In this document: in pieces, positions 26,817 through 36,203 of the stretch
Numbering within the stretch: position 1 is the stretch's first letter
How the letters are laid out: each line of letters opens with the position of its first letter
Assembly: GCA_016745315.1 (NCBI GenBank)
Contig: CP066886.1
Span: forward strand, 5,332,501 to 5,396,500
Length of the DNA: 64,000 bases
DNA from: Arthrospira sp. PCC 9108
Lineage (GTDB): Bacteria > Cyanobacteriota > Cyanobacteriia > Cyanobacteriales > Microcoleaceae
Direction of reading: 5' to 3'
Notes under the pieces: model-generated
What the model was told of the DNA's origin: nothing
Seen by the model: only the letters and a program-made list of their open reading frames with translations
Databases searched by the model: none
Position numbers and translations under genes: made by a program

Positions 26817-28613
26817 ATGAACTTAACCACTGTTGGGAATGGAAAATATCGAATTGATAGCATTTTAGGTCAGGGAGATTTCTGCATTGCCTACAGGGGG
26901 ACTAATCAGGTAACAGGTCAAATCGTTGCCATTAGAACCCTTGACCCGAACCTAGACCCTGATCAAAATATCCCACAACTGCGACATCAATTTATGGCGA
27001 TCGCTAAACGTTGGAGTCGCTGTCAGCATCCCAATTTAGTCGGGATTATAGACTTATTTGATGAACTGGGCTTCCCATTTTTAGTTATGACCTATACTCC
27101 CGGTCAATCTCTACAAGAGTATCTAAAAACTCAGCCCCCCCTACCCGTCCCACAGGCTATTCACTACATTCGCCAAATCGCATTAGCCCTACAAGTAATT
27201 CATCAACAAGGACTCATTCACTGTAATCTGCAACCGGCTTGCATTATTAAGCCGACCGGGAGTAATTCCGTGATACTTAGTGGTTTGGGAGTAGGTAGTC
27301 ATCTCAAACCTGATCAACTCAACCGCTATATTTATAACCGTCCCCTCTGCGGTGGATATGCCGCCCTTGAACAATATCTTCCCAATGAACAACCTAGCCC
27401 AGCCACAGACATCTATGCACTCTCAGCCCTACTATACTATCTATTGACTGGGGAAACACCCCTAGAAGCGCCCCTATGTGCTAACCAACTCACAGGGGAA
27501 TTAATCGGTGTCGAAAAACCATCACTGCGAAAATTGCACCCAGACTTAAACCCAGACGTGGAAGAAGCTGTGCGCTGGGGATTAGAGATCCAAGCCTCAA
27601 ATCGTCCCTCTAACATATCCGAATGGTTGAATATCCTCCCTACCCCGGAAAAAGCCCTAATTATCAGGGAACCTGTGGTCAAAGTCCCCTACCAAAACCA
27701 TAACCGAGAAACACAGACTAGCACCCAGAATACCCCTAATGATAATTCTGCCACCTCAGCAGGATATCATCGGCAACAATCTTCTACCAAATACATGAGG
27801 CGATCGCCTGTTCCGAAATGGGGGCTATTCCTAGCATTTTTCCTCACTTCTATGATCTCCGGTTGGTTAGGGTTTGCAATTACCCGCAGCTATAGTCAAC
27901 AATTAGCTACCCGACCCAGCGACAGCTATTTAAAATCCGAAAAAGAGCCACGCCTGGTCATAGATCCAAATTCCCCTATCTTTGAGACACCCGCCCTAGT
28001 GGGAGAAAATCAGGAATCGGACTTAATTAGTGATCAAGACCTGGAATTATTGGGCGATGGGAGTACCAATCTAGCAGAACTTATTAAAGATGTCGCTTTT
28101 CAACCAACGACCGATGATGATCAATATCTCTACAATGGTTCTGGAGGCATCACCAGTAGGGATGATTATGCTGATCAAGCCTTTCCTGAGTCCCCTAGTT
28201 CATCCTATTGGCAGAATTACCCAGCCCTAGAACCTCTACCAACTCAGAACTCTCACGATGATCATACCCACAACCGCCCGACAGAAGATTATGGCGATCG
28301 CATACCTGCTAGACGTTCAAACCAGACCACTATTGACGACTTTCGACCTTCTTATCCCCTAGAGTTACCAGAGTTAGCACCAGTTAACCCTGACATTCTC
28401 AACAACTCACCTCTCGATCGGGATTTACCTACCACCTTACCTCAACGGCAGGTTCAGGATGATTATGATCAATGGTTAGACAATCAACTGCGTGAGAGCG
28501 ATCGCCCCCTTGAGGACGAAAACCCAAAACGTTGGGATGAGTTTGTACCCCCAAGACCAAGCCAACCCGATTGGGAATTATCCCAGTTTTTCACTTCCAG
28601 ACCCCAGGGATAA
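26817..28613 (+). CDS. Membrane-anchored Ser/Thr pseudokinase
   Basis: The product of 598 residues has a recognisable Hanks-kinase fold at 10-285 but lacks the catalytic set. The ATP lysine is replaced in VAIR (Arg40), the HRD motif reads HCN (135-137, no catalytic Asp), and the DFG position reads SGL (155-157). The structural features TYTPGQSLQEYL, PSPATDIYALSALLYYLLTG and NRPSN remain. One membrane helix follows at about 337-360, then a 240-residue acidic, Pro/Asp-rich tail. A TTG at 26802 adds five residues; the ATG at 26817 has GGAAGG upstream. It is intact, so it is probably a scaffold or regulator rather than a decaying gene. Confidence 0.85.
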   Translation: MNLTTVGNGKYRIDSILGQGDFCIAYRGTNQVTGQIVAIRTLDPNLDPDQNIPQLRHQFMAIAKRWSRCQHPNLVGIIDLFDELGFPFLVMTYTPGQSLQEYLKTQPPLPVPQAIHYIRQIALALQVIHQQGLIHCNLQPACIIKPTGSNSVILSGLGVGSHLKPDQLNRYIYNRPLCGGYAALEQYLPNEQPSPATDIYALSALLYYLLTGETPLEAPLCANQLTGELIGVEKPSLRKLHPDLNPDVEEAVRWGLEIQASNRPSNISEWLNILPTPEKALIIREPVVKVPYQNHNRETQTSTQNTPNDNSATSAGYHRQQSSTKYMRRSPVPKWGLFLAFFLTSMISGWLGFAITRSYSQQLATRPSDSYLKSEKEPRLVIDPNSPIFETPALVGENQESDLISDQDLELLGDGSTNLAELIKDVAFQPTTDDDQYLYNGSGGITSRDDYADQAFPESPSSSYWQNYPALEPLPTQNSHDDHTHNRPTEDYGDRIPARRSNQTTIDDFRPSYPLELPELAPVNPDILNNSPLDRDLPTTLPQRQVQDDYDQWLDNQLRESDRPLEDENPKRWDEFVPPRPSQPDWELSQFFTSRPQG

Positions 28614-28692
28614 TCAGCTTCCACATCAAAAAGCGCGTGCATATGAGAGGAACCGCGTTATAATTTGTTACGGAACTTAGCAAAACTTTTAT

Positions 28693-29013
28693 ATGAGTAA
28701 GCCATCTGTTCATTCTTTCTTTGTGGGCCGCGCCTTAGCCGAAGGACTCTATGAACAAATCGAAAACATCTTGTCCAATGGCTTGAGTGAATTAGGCAAA
28801 TTTGATGCCGAACAACGGGAGAAACTCCGTGATTTCACCAATCAGGTCATCCAGAAAGCCGATTCTGAGGCGGAAAAACAGGGTATCAATCAAATGGCTG
28901 ATAATAGTGGCTTTGGTTCCGAATCAGTTGATTTACAGGAAACTATCGACGACCTCCGGGCGGAAATTGCCCAAATGCGATCGGAGCTACAGCGTTACCG
29001 CAACCAAGCCTAA
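28693..29013 (+). CDS. Small conserved cyanobacterial protein (DUF6825-like)
   Basis: The 106-residue protein resembles the short cyanobacterial family I associate with DUF6825: an N-terminal FFVGRALAEGLYEQIE helix, the middle ELGKFDAEQREKLRDFTNQV, a flexible Gly/Ser linker, and a C-terminal coiled coil LRAEIAQMRSELQRYR. Function is not known. It is between the pseudokinase and the UbiB-like gene, all plus strand with gaps under 80 bp, so co-transcription is plausible. Confidence 0.75.
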   Translation: MSKPSVHSFFVGRALAEGLYEQIENILSNGLSELGKFDAEQREKLRDFTNQVIQKADSEAEKQGINQMADNSGFGSESVDLQETIDDLRAEIAQMRSELQRYRNQA

Positions 29014-29083
29014 GTGCAGACTACTGCCATACATCCTGTCATACATCCTTAATTAAACCCATTGATTAGCTGGAAACGCAATT

Positions 29084-30862
29084 TTGGAAACGCGAGTGTC
29101 TGTTCCCCTTGATGAGTCAAATCATCCCTACCGGAACCATGAAAATATCCCACCTAACCCAGTGGCTTCAGCCACTCCCAAACCCTATGGTGAAAAATCC
29201 TACCGTTGGAACCGTAAACATTATTCCCGTCAACGGCGATTTATTGACATTTGGACCTTTGTTCTCCTCTGGCTGGGGTGGCTGTGGAGAGACAGCAAAC
29301 AATGGAGTTACATAGGTGGTTACACCGACGACAAAAAACTAACCCGAAAGAGACAGCAGGCTATCTGGGTCAGAGAAAGCCTCCTAGACCTGGGACCTAC
29401 TTTTATCAAATTAGGTCAACTTTTCTCTACCCGTGCTGACCTCTTCCCCGGTGAATATGTCGAGGAACTTTCTAAACTACAGGATCGTGTCCCCGCTTTT
29501 CCCTATGAACAATGTCGGGAAATCATCGACCAAGATTTTGGTAAATCCGTTGAGCAACTATTTCGTAACTTTGACCCGGTTCCCCTAGCCGCCGCCAGTT
29601 TGGGCCAAGTCCACAAGGCTCAACTCTACTCCGGTGCTGATGTGGTGGTCAAAGTCCAACGACCTGGACTTAAACAGCTATTTGAGGTCGATCTGGCTAT
29701 TCTCAAAGGTATTGCTCGCTATTTCCAAAATCATCCTAAATGGGGTCGAGGGCGCGACTGGCTGGGAATTTATGATGAGTGTTGCCGAATTCTCTGGGAG
29801 GAAATAGACTATCTTAATGAGGGTCGCAATGCTGATACCTTCCGGCGTAATTTCCGCCATTGTGATTGGGTTCAGGTTCCTAGGGTTTGTTGGCAATTTT
29901 CATCCCCACGGGTGCTGACTTTGGAGTACCTTCCCGGGATTAAAATTAGTAACTATGAAGCCCTGGAAGCCTCCGGTTTGGACCGGAAACAACTGGCTCA
30001 AATGGGTGCTAAAGCCTATTTGCAACAACTCCTTAATGATGGCTTTTTCCATGCTGACCCTCATCCGGGTAATATTGCCGTTAGTCCCCAGGGACAACTA
30101 ATCTTTTATGATTTCGGTATGATGGGGCGGATTACTTCCAATCTGCGGGAAAAGCTGATGGAAACCCTTTTTGGCATTGCTAATAAGGATGGCGATCGCG
30201 TCGTGAAATCCCTCATTGAAGTGGGGGCTTTGGCTCCTACTGGGGATATGAGTCCCGTGCGGCGCTCCATCCAGTATATGCTAGATAATTTCATGGATCA
30301 ACCCTTTGAGGAGCAATCCATTGCCGCTATTAGTGATGATCTCTATGAGATAGCCTATGACCAACCCTTCCGCTTTCCGGCTACATTTACTTTTGTGATG
30401 CGTGCTTTTTCTACCCTCGAAGGGGTCGGTAAAGGCTTAGACCCGGAATTTAATTTTATGGAGGTGGCACAACCTTTTGCCATACAACTTATGTCTAATG
30501 GAAATGGCTCCCAAACAACTAATAGTATCATAAATGAAATCGGTCGTCAAGCGGCTCAGGTGAGTTCCACCGCTTTTGGTTTACCTAGTCGCATTGAACA
30601 AACCCTTGATAAATTGGAACAAGGAGATTTGAGAATGCGGGTGCGGGCGACGGAAACCGATCGCCTCCTGCGCCGGGTCGGCAACGTGCAAATGGGGACT
30701 AACTACGCTTTGTTAGTGGGGGCATTTACTTTATCGGCAACACTACTGTTTATTAGTGATAAAGTGTGGTTAGCCCTTGCGATTGCCTTTTTGGCTTTGC
30801 TGATGGCAGTTGTTTTGATACGGCTGATTAGACAAATCAATCGCTTTGATAGAATGCTTTAG
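29084..30862 (+). CDS. AarF/ABC1/UbiB family kinase-like protein
   Basis: The 592-residue protein belongs to the UbiB/ABC1 atypical kinase family, ATPases or kinases tied to quinone metabolism and thylakoid maintenance in cyanobacteria and plastids. It has the family's KxGQ motif (TFIKLGQLFSTR), the Ala-rich loop AAASLGQVHKA, the VVKVQRPG lysine, HADPHPGN and YDFGMMG. Two hydrophobic helices end the protein (from about residue 545). No ATG lies at the start; TTG at 29084 or the GTG at 29096 are candidates. A paralogue family is common in cyanobacteria, so the exact member is uncertain. Confidence 0.9.
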   Translation: METRVSVPLDESNHPYRNHENIPPNPVASATPKPYGEKSYRWNRKHYSRQRRFIDIWTFVLLWLGWLWRDSKQWSYIGGYTDDKKLTRKRQQAIWVRESLLDLGPTFIKLGQLFSTRADLFPGEYVEELSKLQDRVPAFPYEQCREIIDQDFGKSVEQLFRNFDPVPLAAASLGQVHKAQLYSGADVVVKVQRPGLKQLFEVDLAILKGIARYFQNHPKWGRGRDWLGIYDECCRILWEEIDYLNEGRNADTFRRNFRHCDWVQVPRVCWQFSSPRVLTLEYLPGIKISNYEALEASGLDRKQLAQMGAKAYLQQLLNDGFFHADPHPGNIAVSPQGQLIFYDFGMMGRITSNLREKLMETLFGIANKDGDRVVKSLIEVGALAPTGDMSPVRRSIQYMLDNFMDQPFEEQSIAAISDDLYEIAYDQPFRFPATFTFVMRAFSTLEGVGKGLDPEFNFMEVAQPFAIQLMSNGNGSQTTNSIINEIGRQAAQVSSTAFGLPSRIEQTLDKLEQGDLRMRVRATETDRLLRRVGNVQMGTNYALLVGAFTLSATLLFISDKVWLALAIAFLALLMAVVLIRLIRQINRFDRML

Positions 30863-31153
30863 GTATCAGATATCAGGGGTTGTGGAATGGGCGACGTGGC
30901 TTCCTCGGGATGACACCCAAGCCCAACCTCAACCATGGTATCCTGTCATCGGCTAATCGGCTATCACTTAACCAATGCGATCGCTGTGTCATAAGCCGTC
31001 CAACTCAACAGTTGAATAGGTGGAGAGGGCTAAAAAAGTGCCGGGGTGAAAGTACCTGCTTTTCATATTTTCTCAGATAACTTGACCCAATAAAAAGGTC
31101 AAATTAAACCTAGGTTATTCATGCCAAAAAACCACCTGTAAATCCTATGGTAA

Positions 31154-31378
31154 CTATGTCATCTAAAAAATGGGACTCAAGATATTAAAATTTTTCTAGC
31201 TAAAAAAACTGATATTATTAAAGGAATTTTAGCTCAGTCCAAGCGTCCCGTCAAAGATGCTACTGCTGTTAACTCAACTCGCTGGTATCCTATGGAATAT
31301 AGAAATCACTCTCAGTTTCCCCCCCTCACTAATCAGAGTACCGATTTGATGCTAGTCTGCACGGAGGAGGATTTATGA
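31154..31378 (+). pseudogene. Possible gene remnant translationally linked to the PP2C gene
   Basis: A 74-codon frame with no usable start codon runs to a TGA that overlaps the ATG of the phosphatase gene (ATGA). Its translation looks protein-like: GILAQSKRPVKDATAVNS followed by WYPMEYRNHSQFPPL and a hydrophobic-acidic end LMLVCTEEDL. The stop-start overlap is typical of a co-translated gene pair, so this may be the 3' end of a gene whose 5' part was lost. An in-frame TAA lies at 31151-31153. I do not recognise the family. Confidence 0.35.
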
Positions 31379-32106
31379 AACGCTATTTCGCGGGTTTGAC
31401 TGATACGGGAAAAGTCCGCACTGTCAACCAAGATGCCTATTACATAGACCAGGAAGGACGGTTTTTTATCGTCGCTGATGGTATGGGTGGTCATGCTGGG
31501 GGTCAAGAGGCTAGTCAAATTGCCACTAAAACTATCACAGAACATCTTAATGCTCATTGGGATTCTTCCGATCCTTCCCAGGTATTACTCAAGGAAGCCT
31601 TTATAGCTGCTAACCGCGCTATCCTTGATGACCAAATCTCCCATCCTGAACGTTCTGATATGGGGACGACAGCAGTGGTGGCTTTGTTTCGTGACGGGCA
31701 GTCCTGGTGTGCTAATGTGGGAGACTCCCGCCTCTATCGCCTACGGGGACATACGTTAACTCAAATTTCGGAAGACCAAACTTGGGTGGCGCAAGCGGTT
31801 AAACGTAAGGCTATATCCCCTGATGATGCGCGGGTACATCCCTGGCGGCACGTTTTGTCTCAGTGTTTGGGACGGGAAGATTTATCTCAAATTGATATTT
31901 TTCCCATGGAAATTCAAGCGGGCGATCGCCTATTATTATGCAGCGATGGCCTGACCGAGGAGTTACCAGATTCTATCATTGCTAATCAGCTTAAATCTAT
32001 TCGCGCCTGTGAGGCGGCGACTCAGGCTTTGGTTGATGCGGCTATTGACAGGGAAGGTAAAGATAATATCACCGTCATTGTGGTGTTGATCAATGAGGAC
32101 GATTAA
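31375..32106 (+). CDS. PP2C-type Ser/Thr protein phosphatase
   Basis: The 243-residue protein is a bacterial PPM phosphatase. The metal-binding motifs are DTGKVRTVNQDAYY near the start, VADGMGGHAGGQEAS, the middle MGTTAVVALF, and the C-terminal SDGLTEEL plus GKDNITVIVV. It reverses Hanks-kinase phosphorylation, and two kinase-fold proteins lie 3-8 kb upstream on this chromosome, so a functional link is plausible. The start overlaps the stop of the upstream remnant. anmK follows after 10 bp, so these two are likely one operon. Confidence 0.94.
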   Translation: MKRYFAGLTDTGKVRTVNQDAYYIDQEGRFFIVADGMGGHAGGQEASQIATKTITEHLNAHWDSSDPSQVLLKEAFIAANRAILDDQISHPERSDMGTTAVVALFRDGQSWCANVGDSRLYRLRGHTLTQISEDQTWVAQAVKRKAISPDDARVHPWRHVLSQCLGREDLSQIDIFPMEIQAGDRLLLCSDGLTEELPDSIIANQLKSIRACEAATQALVDAAIDREGKDNITVIVVLINEDD

Positions 32107-32116
32107 TTAGGCTTCC

Positions 32117-33280
32117 ATGACTATTGTTATTGGTCTGATCAGCGGTACTTCTGTCGATGGTATTGATGCGGTTTCAGTACGTCTGAAAGGATCAACTACT
32201 GATCTACAAGTGCAATGTCTCGCTAAGGCTACTTATCCCTATCCCCCTCAACTGCGATCGCAAATTTTAGCCCTGTGTGGGGGTGCATCCATTTCTGTGG
32301 CTGATTTAGCCAGTTGTGATGATGCGATCGCTGTCGAATTTTCTCGGGCGGCTTTGAATATCCAACAACAATCACCACCGGCTGAGTTAATTGGTTCCCA
32401 CGGTCAAACCGTTTATCACCGACCCCCCCACCCCGATGCCACCATTCCTTTGGGCTATAGTGTACAACTAGGGCGACCAGAGGCGATCGCTCATCAAACC
32501 GGTATCACTACCGTTGGTAATTTTCGCCTCTCTGATATCGCCGCCCAAGGAGAAGGCGCGCCCCTTGTTCCCGCTGTCGATGCTTACCTCCTCCGTCACC
32601 CTCACCTCTATCGCTGTATTCAAAATATCGGCGGTATTGGCAATGTTACCGTTTTACCTCCCGCAAATATGACCGGATCACATCCGGTGCGGGGATGGGA
32701 TACTGGACCTGGTAATGCTTTACTAGATTTGGCCGTCGCATATCTATCTGATGGTCGCCAAAGTTATGATATAGACGGCGCATGGTCCCATCGTGGTACT
32801 CCCTGCACTCCATTAGTCCAAAAGCTGATGGAAGACCCCTTTTTTCAGACTCCGCCGCCTAAGTCCACCGGACGGGAATTGTTCGGAACTGAATATCTCC
32901 AAAAATACTTACACCAGACTCAAGTCTATAATCTTTCCCCAGCCGATATTCTCGCCACCTTAACAGAACTTACTGCTGTTTCCATTACCCACAGCTATCG
33001 CCATTTTTTGCCCCAATTACCCGATCAAGTCCTCCTATGTGGCGGCGGATGCCATAATCGCTATCTCCGAACCCGCCTAGAACAGCTTTTACACCCTATC
33101 CCTATTATCACCACCGCCGATGCTGGAGTTGATCCTGATTTTAAAGAAGCGATCGCTTTTGCTGTCCTCGCCTATTGGCGCACCCTCGGCATTCCTGGTA
33201 ATCTACCCGAAGTTACAGGCGCTCGTCAATCTGTCCTGTTAGGGAATATTTTTCACCCTCATCGCATGATTGGGCTATAA
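32117..33280 (+). CDS. anmK: Anhydro-N-acetylmuramic acid kinase
   Basis: The 387-residue enzyme phosphorylates and hydrolyses 1,6-anhydro-N-acetylmuramic acid, recycling peptidoglycan fragments. Visible motifs: the N-terminal GLISGTSVDGIDAVSV, IGSHGQTVYHRP, the EGAPLVPAVD loop, NIGGIGNVT for phosphate binding, WDTGPGNALLD, and LCGGGCHNRYL. Length is normal. It lies 10 bp downstream of the PP2C gene and is probably read with it. Confidence 0.95.
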   Translation: MTIVIGLISGTSVDGIDAVSVRLKGSTTDLQVQCLAKATYPYPPQLRSQILALCGGASISVADLASCDDAIAVEFSRAALNIQQQSPPAELIGSHGQTVYHRPPHPDATIPLGYSVQLGRPEAIAHQTGITTVGNFRLSDIAAQGEGAPLVPAVDAYLLRHPHLYRCIQNIGGIGNVTVLPPANMTGSHPVRGWDTGPGNALLDLAVAYLSDGRQSYDIDGAWSHRGTPCTPLVQKLMEDPFFQTPPPKSTGRELFGTEYLQKYLHQTQVYNLSPADILATLTELTAVSITHSYRHFLPQLPDQVLLCGGGCHNRYLRTRLEQLLHPIPIITTADAGVDPDFKEAIAFAVLAYWRTLGIPGNLPEVTGARQSVLLGNIFHPHRMIGL

Positions 33281-33348
33281 TAACCCCAGTTGGTGCAAAA
33301 TGGCATCTGCTCAACAGTTTCCCGACCACTAAGTAACAAATTAGTGCT

Positions 33349-33801
33349 GTGGCTCACACTTTTTTAATGGAACCTGGTCAGTGGCTGGTGGAAGGAACCT
33401 GGCTAGATCGTAATCAAGCGCCTATCAGCGTTCGTGGTAAAACATTAGTTGCATGGCATCAGAGTCAGTGGTTCAGTCTGGTGACTAAGTTGGTGTTTCC
33501 AGGAAGCGATCGTGATGACATCATTTTGCAGTATCGAGGACGACTCGACAACAACGAACGTCAGTACACCTTTTTAATGCAGCATAGCACCTTCGGTAAG
33601 GTCGAAGGCGAAGGCTTAATCAGTCCCTCCCTAATTGTCCAGCGCTTTTGGGTACTTGGGGATGAACGCCAGCGACGCAGTGGCTGGGAAAGTTTCCGCC
33701 GCTTTGACAATAATCGATACTATTATTCTAGTGGCATGATGGCCGGTCATCATCTCAATCTCTCCAGCATCATGGAAGCTACCTTAGAACGAAAAACTTA
33801 A
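33349..33801 (+). CDS. Conserved-looking protein of unknown function
   Basis: The 150-residue product starts at a GTG. It is rich in aromatic residues and alternates hydrophobic and polar residues in a way that suggests an all-beta barrel (QWLVEGTWL, VAWHQSQWFSLVTKLVF, IILQYRGRL, QYTFLMQHSTFGKVEGEG, IVQRFWVLG). No signal peptide or membrane helix is visible. I cannot assign a family. It is followed by the 96-bp tandem array. Confidence 0.6.
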   Translation: MAHTFLMEPGQWLVEGTWLDRNQAPISVRGKTLVAWHQSQWFSLVTKLVFPGSDRDDIILQYRGRLDNNERQYTFLMQHSTFGKVEGEGLISPSLIVQRFWVLGDERQRRSGWESFRRFDNNRYYYSSGMMAGHHLNLSSIMEATLERKT

Positions 33802-33849
33802 ATCGGTATTATTGTCATTTATTAATCACCAAATGCGTGAGGGTGGGCT

Positions 33850-34650
33850 GATTAATATGGTCGTTGAGAGGCGAGGTCATAGGGGAGGCGCGCCACTACA
33901 ATTATTAATTAATCACCCGGTGGGTGGGTGAGTGAGGGCGGGTTTATTCATATGGTCCTGGGGAATTGAGAATTGACACCAGAACCCGCCCCTACAATTA
34001 TTAATTAATCACCCGGTGGGTGGGTGGGTGAGGGCGGGTTTATTCATATAGTCGTGGGGAATTGAGAATTGACACCAGAACCCGCCCCTACAATTATTAA
34101 TTAATCACCCGGTGGGTGGGTGGGTGAGGGCGGGTTTATTCATATGGTCCTGGGGAATTGAGAATTGACACCAGAACCCGCCCCTACAATTATTAATTAA
34201 TCACCCGGTGGGTGGGTGGGTGAGGGCGGGTTTATTCATATGGTCCTGGGGAATTGAGAATTGACACCAGAACCCGCCCCTACAATTATTAATTAATCAC
34301 CCGGTGGGTGGGTGGGTGAGGGCGGGTTTATTCATATGGTCCTGGGGAATTGAGAATTGACACCAGAACCCGCCCCTACAATTATTAATTAATCACCCGG
34401 TGGGTGGGTGGGTGAGGGCGGGTTTATTCATATGGTCCTGGGGAATTGAGAATTGACACCAGAACCCGCCCCTACAATTATTAATTAATCACCCGGTGGG
34501 TGGGTGAGGGCGGGTTTATTAATATGGTCCTGGGGAATTGAGAATTGACACCAGAACCCGCCCCTACAATTATCCATTATCCGTAGTCGGGCGGGTTTAT
34601 TAATATGGTCGTGGGGAATTGAGAATTGACACCAGAACCCGCCCCTACAA
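33850..34650. repeat. Tandem array of about eight 96-bp units with G-quadruplex motifs
   Basis: Units start at 33900, 33996, 34092, 34188, 34284, 34380 and 34476, spaced exactly 96 bp, then shorter divergent copies to 34650. Each unit holds ATTAATTAAT, then GGTGGGTGGGTGGGTGAGGG, then GCGGGTTTATTCATATGG, then GGGGAATTGAGAATTGACACC, and AGAACCCGCCCCTACA. The GGGCGGGTTT and AACCCGCCC arms can pair, and the G-run meets the usual four-tract quadruplex pattern on the plus strand. The near-perfect identity of units implies recent amplification. It lies directly after the 33349 gene and before the helicase stop. Confidence 0.9.
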
Positions 34651-34653
34651 TTA

Positions 34654-36135
34654 TTAATTATCAATATCCCATTTTTCTGAAGATTCTGCCGCTTTGGGAG
34701 ATGACGATCGCTCTATATCATATAATCCGGTAGGTGGCGAAATCTTGGGTTTTTCACGTTGGGGCTTTTGGTGACCCCGCCGCCTTTGGGAGGTCTGTTC
34801 TTCGCTGGTATTTTCAGTAATTACCTCATACAAAACCGCCCTTTTTCCCGTTTGGCTTCCCTTACGCAATACCCTTCCTAGGCGTTGGATATATTCCCGC
34901 TCCGACCCAGTACCTGATAAAATAATTGCAATTTTGGCATCGGGAACATCAACCCCTTCATTCAGAACATGGGAAGCCACCAGGGTTCGATAGTCTCCTT
35001 GGCGAAATTTATCCAGGATTTGATGACGTTCTTTCACAGGCGTTTGATGGGTGATAGCCGGGATTAAGAAATCTTGGGAAATTCGGTAAACCGTAGTATT
35101 ATCTACTGTAAAAATTATGGTTCTTTCCGGGTGATTTTGGCTGAGAATATCCCCTAATATCCGTAACTTTCCATCAGTACAAAGGGCGATTTCTTTAGCT
35201 TGACGATGGGCTAACATCGCCCGACGACCAGAAGCCGATCGCCCACTGACCATCACAAATTGTTTCCAACCGTCTAAACTACCTAGGCGGATATTTTGGC
35301 TTTTGAGAAAATCGTTTCTAACTTTAATTAACTCTTGATAGCGATCGCCTTCCGGTTCCGACAGTTTAACCTTAATCTGCACAATATCATGATCCGCTAA
35401 AGCCACCCCCGCTAATTGTTCCGGTGTGCGATGATAAACCGTCGGACCGATTAAATGGTTTAAATCACTGTGGCGACCGTCAGACCTATCTGGGGTCGCC
35501 GTTAGTCCTAGACGATAGGGGGCGATCGCATATTCTGCAATCACTCGATAGAAGTCTGTGGGGAGGTGGTGACATTCATCAAACACCAATAAACCATAGC
35601 GATTTCCCAGGGTTTCCGCCTGCAAGGTGGCTGAGTCGTATGTGGCGACCAAAATCGATGTTTTATCCCGTGAACCGCCCCCCAACAGCCCAATATCTGC
35701 CTCTGGGAAAGCAGCTACTAGGTGGGCATACCACTGGTGCATTAAATCTAGGGTCGGCACCACCACTAGGGTACTACAGGCGATCGCTTCTATAGCCAAT
35801 TGCGCCAGGTAGGTTTTTCCTGAAGCTGTCGGTAATACCACAACTCCCCTATTCCCGCCATTTTCCCAGGCGCTTAAAGCCTCTTGTTGATGCACATAAG
35901 GCGACATTTCTAGGCGGGAAACTAACTTTAAGGGATGGAAGATTTTCGCTTCGTCAATAAAATCTACTTTTTCCTCTTGTAAACACTTGATCAGAAAAGG
36001 GTAAGAAATCGCAGGTACACGAAACTTCTCGACCCGATCATCCCAAACTGCGTAATCAATCCAACTTCTACCTTTGGGGGGAGGATGCAAGGTTAATGTA
36101 CCGCGATCAAAGGTTAATTTAGGTGAGCGAGGCAT
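34654..36135 (-). CDS. XPB/Rad25-like superfamily 2 DNA helicase
   Basis: The 493-residue protein has an N-terminal damage-recognition-like part (about 1-75), then helicase motifs: Walker A LPTASGKT (101-108), DECHH (186-190), LTATPDRSDG (211-220), and C-terminal motifs including LVASHVLNEGVDVP and YIQRLGRVLRKGS. This order fits XPB-like 3'-5' helicases of bacteria and archaea. The tail is basic and low-complexity. In archaea such helicases bind the Bax1 nuclease, and a DUF790/Bax1 gene is at 6415-7626, although not adjacent. Confidence 0.88.
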   Translation of the reverse strand: MPRSPKLTFDRGTLTLHPPPKGRSWIDYAVWDDRVEKFRVPAISYPFLIKCLQEEKVDFIDEAKIFHPLKLVSRLEMSPYVHQQEALSAWENGGNRGVVVLPTASGKTYLAQLAIEAIACSTLVVVPTLDLMHQWYAHLVAAFPEADIGLLGGGSRDKTSILVATYDSATLQAETLGNRYGLLVFDECHHLPTDFYRVIAEYAIAPYRLGLTATPDRSDGRHSDLNHLIGPTVYHRTPEQLAGVALADHDIVQIKVKLSEPEGDRYQELIKVRNDFLKSQNIRLGSLDGWKQFVMVSGRSASGRRAMLAHRQAKEIALCTDGKLRILGDILSQNHPERTIIFTVDNTTVYRISQDFLIPAITHQTPVKERHQILDKFRQGDYRTLVASHVLNEGVDVPDAKIAIILSGTGSEREYIQRLGRVLRKGSQTGKRAVLYEVITENTSEEQTSQRRRGHQKPQREKPKISPPTGLYDIERSSSPKAAESSEKWDIDN

Positions 36136-36203
36136 GAATTACCATGGAAACTACAGGAAATAGCTGCTTGGGTTGATTACAATTAACCTCATTCGGCTTA
36201 TCT

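Noticed and set aside
30863..31150. Short protein-like stretches after the UbiB-like gene (for example DDTQAQPQPWYPVIG)
   Set aside because: They are interrupted by stops, change frame, and have no recognisable family, so I do not call a gene here.
33850..34650. CRISPR array
   Set aside because: The units are identical over their full 96 bp with no variable spacers, and no cas genes are in the window.
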